Shown: piece after piece, positions 60,646 through 64,000 of the stretch | Numbering within the stretch: the stretch's first letter is position 1 | Layout: each line of letters opens with the position of its first letter | From: Bin75 sp965200435 | GTDB taxonomy: Bacteria > Nitrospirota > Nitrospiria > Nitrospirales > UBA8639 | Length of the DNA stretch: 64,000 nucleotides | Direction of reading: 5' to 3' | NCBI GenBank assembly: GCA_965200435.1 | Contig: OZ241337.1 | Span: forward strand, 2,542,001 to 2,606,000 | Notes under the pieces: generated by a model | Database searches by the model: none | What the model saw: the letters and a program-made list of their open reading frames with translations, nothing else | Told to the model about the DNA's origin: nothing | Position numbers and translations under genes: made by a program

Positions 60646-61860
60646 TCACGAAATTTTTTCTTTGATTGAAAGCGACAAGGAGCGTTGAATGTAGATCACG
60701 CTGGCCGTAGCAATTCCCGTGAGGATGACAAAGACGACAAATCCACTTGCGTACGTTCCGGTCATGTCCTTTAACAGACCAAACCAGAAGGGGAGAAAGA
60801 ACCCGCCGAGACCACCAGCTGCTCCGATAAATCCCGAAGCCGTCCCCATCATGGTCTGATAGCGCAGCGACGCTACCTGAAACACAACCCCGTTGCCGAA
60901 CCCCAAGAGAAGCAAGGTCGTCACGGTTAAGGGGAAAGCCCAGAATGGAGGCGGCAACCATGCCAGTAGCACACATAGTCCCCCGATAGCGGGAAATCCC
61001 ACCTGAAGCAGATTGATTCCTCCAATCCGGTCGGCCCAGTGGCCTCCGACCGGTCTTGCGGCACTGCCCGCAAACCCGCACAACGCTGTCAAGGTTCCGG
61101 CAGCAACCATATCCAGACCATATTGATCATGAAAGAAAATAGGCAAAAAACTCGAAAATCCGACGAATCCACCGAAGGTCACCCCATAGACAAAACACAA
61201 CCACTGCATGAATCGTTCCCGGAGAACCATGCGAAACGAAGCGGCCAAACTCTTTCCCGGTTGGTTTTGCAAAGGCGGCTCATGGACGAACAACGAAAAC
61301 ATTATCGCCGCGAGCAGAACCGGTCCAATCATCAGGCCAAAAACCCCATGCCAGCCGACATGGGCGGCAAGACGCGGGGCAAAAAATGTTGCCAGGAGCA
61401 CCCCACTGTTGCCGGTCGCGGCGATGCCCATGGCCAGCCCTTGATGCTGCGACGGATAGGCGCGGCTCGCAACGGGAAGCGCCACGGCAAAACTCGCACC
61501 AGCTGCTCCCAGCAATAGTCCGATCCCGAACATTTGGGCATAACTTTGACCGAACAGCCACCCCAAGGCCAAAGCCACCACTTCGATCCAGAGAATGCCC
61601 AGGCCTACACGTTTCGCGCCGAACTGATCGGTGAACGGGCCGACGACAATGCGCAACAGGGCTCCGCCTAGTAAGGGAATGGCAACCAATATCCCTTTCT
61701 GAGTGGCCCCTAAGGCGAACTCCTCGGCAATGGCAATGCCCAATGCACCGATCAGAAGCCAGACAACGAAGCTCATCTCGAAGTGCAGCCAAGCTCCTGC
61801 CAAAGAAGGCCAGTGGCCGCTTTTGAGAGCATGCTTCAGTATCTGCGGGTTCATGGACAA
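60646..61860 (-). CDS. NarK-type nitrate/nitrite transporter (MFS, NNP family)
   Basis: 404 aa with twelve membrane helices. GALLRIVVGPFTDQFGAKR is the MFS loop after helix 2; the NNP signatures are MGIAATGNSGVLLATFFAP in helix 5 and GFIGAAGGLGGFFLPFWFG in helix 11, both Gly-rich. These bind nitrate or nitrite. Whether it imports nitrite, exports nitrite or exchanges the two cannot be decided here. No nitrite reductase or nitrite oxidoreductase gene is adjacent. Divergent from rpoH over 255 bp. Confidence 0.9.
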   Translation of the reverse strand: MSMNPQILKHALKSGHWPSLAGAWLHFEMSFVVWLLIGALGIAIAEEFALGATQKGILVAIPLLGGALLRIVVGPFTDQFGAKRVGLGILWIEVVALALGWLFGQSYAQMFGIGLLLGAAGASFAVALPVASRAYPSQHQGLAMGIAATGNSGVLLATFFAPRLAAHVGWHGVFGLMIGPVLLAAIMFSLFVHEPPLQNQPGKSLAASFRMVLRERFMQWLCFVYGVTFGGFVGFSSFLPIFFHDQYGLDMVAAGTLTALCGFAGSAARPVGGHWADRIGGINLLQVGFPAIGGLCVLLAWLPPPFWAFPLTVTTLLLLGFGNGVVFQVASLRYQTMMGTASGFIGAAGGLGGFFLPFWFGLLKDMTGTYASGFVVFVILTGIATASVIYIQRSLSLSIKEKIS

Positions 61861-62115
61861 AAACGGATCGACACGATTGCACGAAGGAATCCGGGCACGC
61901 TATCTTTTTGAAAGACGAGCATATTCTGATGATAGAACGACTATAGAGCACAGAAATGAACGACTGCAATCGAAGTCTGCTTTTGTGATTCCCCTTCTCA
62001 CGGTTTATAATTTTACAACGATGACGCGACCTGACTTTGAACGCAAGATTGCCATACCATGACCGCTCCCTTTCCTGCCTCCTGACAAAAGAGGGAAAAA
62101 ATAATGCAATGAGGC

Positions 62116-63183
62116 ATGTTCCTGCGTAGTCCGCGGTGCTGTGCTGCAAATGCTGAGATCGAACACCTGATGCCTGCTTCTCATCAAGACGAGAGCCGAC
62201 TCGAAGAGAATGACGTTTCTGCGCCTGTCGAGGCTGAATTCTTATTTGACCCCGAGGATAACGAAGATCTTTCCGGTGACGTTGCCGGATCCAATGATGA
62301 ATGCCAATCGAAGCAACCCGAGACAACGGATCTCGTTCCCACCACGGCATTGGACCGTTACCTCGTCGAGGTCCGTCGCTACCCCTTTCTATCCAAAAAT
62401 GAAGAAGTACAGCTTTTTCATGAATACCGGGTGCAAGGCAGCCGGGAGGCGGCTGTCAAGCTGATCCTGTCCAATCTTCGCGTGTCGGTCGCCATCGCCA
62501 AGGAATATGCGTATGCCGGCGCCGATCAGATGGATCTCATCCAGGAAGGAAACGTCGGCCTGATGCAGGCCATGAAAAAATTTGACGTGTCGCGCAACGT
62601 CCGCTTCTACGCGTATGCCGCCTGGTGGGTCAGGGCCTATATCCTCCGGTATCTGTTACAGTCGCATCGTCTCGTAAAGATCGGCACAACCCAGGAACAG
62701 CGAAAACTTTTCTATAACCTGAAAAAAGAAAAGGCCAGGCTTGAACGGGAAGGATTCGTCCCGGATGCCAAACTTATTGCCGACCGTCTTCAGGTACGGG
62801 AACGGGACGTGCTGGAAATGGACCAGCGACTCGGCAGTTGGGAACTTTCCCTCGATCAACCCATCGGCAAAGACCAGGAGGAAGGGACCTTTCTTGATTT
62901 ACTCCCCGCCCCTGCCCCTCGAGTGGACGAGGCCGTCGCTCATAAGGAACTGAAGCTGTTATTCCGGAAAAAACTTGGGGAGTTTTCAAAGACCCTCGAC
63001 GAACGCGATGAAGATATCCTACGGAACCGGCTGTTATCGGAAACGCCATTGACACTTGAGGAAATCGGCCGGAAGTATTCGATTACGAAGGAACGATCTC
63101 GACAGTTGGAGGCCAGAATCATTAAACGATTACGTGACTTTATGAAGACCGAATTCAAGGATTTTGAAGCGTTGCGAGGCTAA
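62116..63183 (+). CDS. rpoH: Heat-shock sigma factor RpoH
   Basis: 355 aa from ATG 62116; ATG 62170 (337 aa) is equally plausible. An acidic N-terminal extension of about 75 residues precedes region 2 (LILSNLRVSVAIAKEYAYAG, DLIQEGNVGLMQAMKKFDV, FYAYAAWWVRAYILRYLL). The RpoH-specific box QRKLFYNLKKEKARL follows. Region 4 has LTLEEIGRKYSITKERSRQL. The downstream groES-groEL pair is a standard target of this sigma factor. Confidence 0.92.
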   Translation: MFLRSPRCCAANAEIEHLMPASHQDESRLEENDVSAPVEAEFLFDPEDNEDLSGDVAGSNDECQSKQPETTDLVPTTALDRYLVEVRRYPFLSKNEEVQLFHEYRVQGSREAAVKLILSNLRVSVAIAKEYAYAGADQMDLIQEGNVGLMQAMKKFDVSRNVRFYAYAAWWVRAYILRYLLQSHRLVKIGTTQEQRKLFYNLKKEKARLEREGFVPDAKLIADRLQVRERDVLEMDQRLGSWELSLDQPIGKDQEEGTFLDLLPAPAPRVDEAVAHKELKLLFRKKLGEFSKTLDERDEDILRNRLLSETPLTLEEIGRKYSITKERSRQLEARIIKRLRDFMKTEFKDFEALRG

Positions 63184-63361
63184 TCCCGTTTCCCGCTATC
63201 TCCGATCCACATTTTTTTATTTTTGAGGCCTTGACTTTCACCAAACAGGTTTTACCTGTTCAACAGACTACTGCATGAAGTCCTCGTGATTTTTTAAAGA
63301 AAATCATACCATTACCACACATCGAGAGCTGAGACTTTTAACCAAAGGAGGAAGTTGTCAC
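63184..63361 (+). promoter_or_regulatory. rpoH-groES intergenic region with inverted repeat
   Basis: Contains CTTGACTTTC at 63230-63239, a possible -35 of sigma-70 or sigma-32 type, followed by AACAGG-TTTTA-CCTGTT (63244-63260), an inverted repeat that could be an operator or a weak hairpin. No CIRCE element (TTAGCACTC/GAGTGCTAA) is present, so HrcA control is unlikely. AGGAGG lies 10 bp before groES. Confidence 0.4.
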
Positions 63362-63676
63362 ATGGCCACACAAACCAAGGAAAAAGCAGAAAGCAAGGGA
63401 ACGGCAGCCAAAGGATTTTTACCTCTTGGCGATCGCATCTTTGTGACGTATACGGAGGAACTCGAACGCACGGCCGGAGGCATTTACGTGCCAGACTCCG
63501 CCAGGGAAAAACCCCAGCGGGGAACAGTTGAAGGGGTTGGGAAAGATGTCCGGACCCTGAAAGTCGGCGATCAAGTCCTGTTCGACAAGTATTCCGGAAC
63601 CAAAATCAGAATCGAAAACGATGATTGCCTGATCCTGAAAGAAGAAGACATCCTGGGAATTTTCGTCGACTCCTAA
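63362..63676 (+). CDS. groES: Co-chaperonin GroES
   Basis: 104 aa; about eight residues longer than E. coli GroES because of a Lys/Glu-rich N-terminus (TQTKEKAESKGTAA). Forms the heptameric lid on GroEL. FLPLGDRIFV, ERTAGGIYVPDSAREKPQRG (mobile loop and roof), VGDQVLFDKYSGTKI and CLILKEEDILGI are typical. Good RBS (GGAGGAAG). Confidence 0.97.
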   Translation: MATQTKEKAESKGTAAKGFLPLGDRIFVTYTEELERTAGGIYVPDSAREKPQRGTVEGVGKDVRTLKVGDQVLFDKYSGTKIRIENDDCLILKEEDILGIFVDS

Positions 63677-63730
63677 TGCAATCACGAAGAAAAAACATAA
63701 AGCCAGGCTTTAATTTTATGGAGGAACATT

Positions 63731-64000
63731 ATGGCAAAGCAGCTATTGTATAGTGATCAAGCCAGGAGCGCGATTCTCCAAGGCGTGAACCAATTGGCCA
63801 ATGCCGTGAAGGCCACGTTGGGACCCAAGGGTCGTAACGCCATTTTGGACAAGAAATTCGGCGCCCCTACGATCACCAAAGACGGCGTGACCGTTGCAAA
63901 AGAGATCGAACTCAAAGATCCCTATCAAAATATGGGGGCCCAATTGGTAAGGGAAGTGGCCAGCAAAACTAGTGACGTAGCCGGTGACGGCACCACGACT
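63731..64000 (+). CDS. groEL: Chaperonin GroEL, 5' part (runs off the window)
   Basis: The first 90 codons are present. KQLLYSDQARSAILQGVNQL, VKATLGPKGRNAILDKK and ITKDGVTVAKEIELKDP are followed by VASKTSDVAGDGTTT, the ATP-phosphate loop with the catalytic-region Asp. RBS GGAGGAA sits 7 bp before ATG 63731. Cotranscribed with groES, 54 bp upstream. Confidence 0.97.
   Translation, partial: MAKQLLYSDQARSAILQGVNQLANAVKATLGPKGRNAILDKKFGAPTITKDGVTVAKEIELKDPYQNMGAQLVREVASKTSDVAGDGTTT

Noticed and set aside
61280..62350. 356-aa frame on the minus strand over the NarK-type gene
   Set aside because: It overlaps narK completely in another frame and has basic, Arg/Ser-rich low-information composition; narK has clear membrane helices.
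63184..63361. CIRCE operator ahead of groES
   Set aside because: No TTAGCACTC-N9-GAGTGCTAA; only an unrelated AACAGG/CCTGTT repeat.
1..64000. CRISPR array
   Set aside because: No series of regularly spaced short direct repeats is present; the repeats seen are dispersed MITEs and hairpins.

Overview
The window is 64 kb of a gram-negative bacterial chromosome of moderate GC content. KDO synthesis genes, lipoproteins and DegP indicate an outer membrane. A NarK-type nitrate/nitrite carrier, an archease/RtcB pair, a PyrR-led pyrimidine operon and an RpoH-groESL block fit a Nitrospirota (Nitrospira-like) organism. That assignment is inference from gene content and protein style; no rRNA or other decisive marker is present.

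Layout. 1-2.8 kb: archease (partial), rtcB and mtnA. 2.8-12.4 kb: mixed accessory region with a disrupted DCC gene, a lipoprotein, an FAD monooxygenase, a degenerate nucleotidyltransferase, toxin-antitoxin remnants, an IS3 fragment, an HNH two-gene unit, a TPM-domain protein, a DUF3386 protein and a methyltransferase. 12.5-16.2 kb: purL-purF. 16.3-23.5 kb: solitary DNA methyltransferase, TlpA-like thioredoxin, small genes, a frameshifted TPR gene, an O-methyltransferase and a GC-rich IS481-type insertion sequence. 23.5-27 kb: EF-G-like GTPase and convergent DegP. 27.5-35.2 kb (minus): lepA-lepB-(hldE fragment)-kdsB-pyrG-kdsA-pgsA-plsY. 35.4-37.2 kb: bioA and a hypothetical gene. 37.2-49 kb (minus): pyrR-pyrB-pyrC-DUF4149-carA-sppA-M48-carB-greA-SAM hydrolase, preceded by a recognisable PyrR attenuator. 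49.1-52.3 kb (minus): proA and a large unknown protein. 52.5-55.3 kb: tRNA-Phe followed by a small accessory island with a 27-nt poly-C tract, a winged-helix-like protein, an Mrr-type nuclease and a GC-rich unexplained segment. 55.4-60.4 kb (minus): ribBA-ribH-nusB and purB-purS-purQ. 60.6-64 kb: narK-type carrier (minus), then rpoH, groES and the start of groEL (plus).

The main unannotated signal is a family of five 141-142 bp inverted-repeat elements (MITEs). Their ends read GGAACC...GGTTCC and they are flanked by 4-bp YTAR-like target duplications. Two copies split genes whose reading frames can be rebuilt exactly by removing the element plus one duplication: a DCC-family gene at 2838-3330 and a small antitoxin-like gene at 6904-7211. 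One copy sits on a stop codon and one adjoins a truncated gene tail. The YTAR target suggests mobilisation by an IS5-type transposase encoded elsewhere.

Functionally the core of the window is nucleotide supply (purL/F/Q/S/B, pyrB/C/R/G, carAB), envelope biogenesis (kdsA/B, plsY, pgsA, lepB, degP, sppA), riboflavin synthesis, and the heat-shock regulator next to its classical target groESL.
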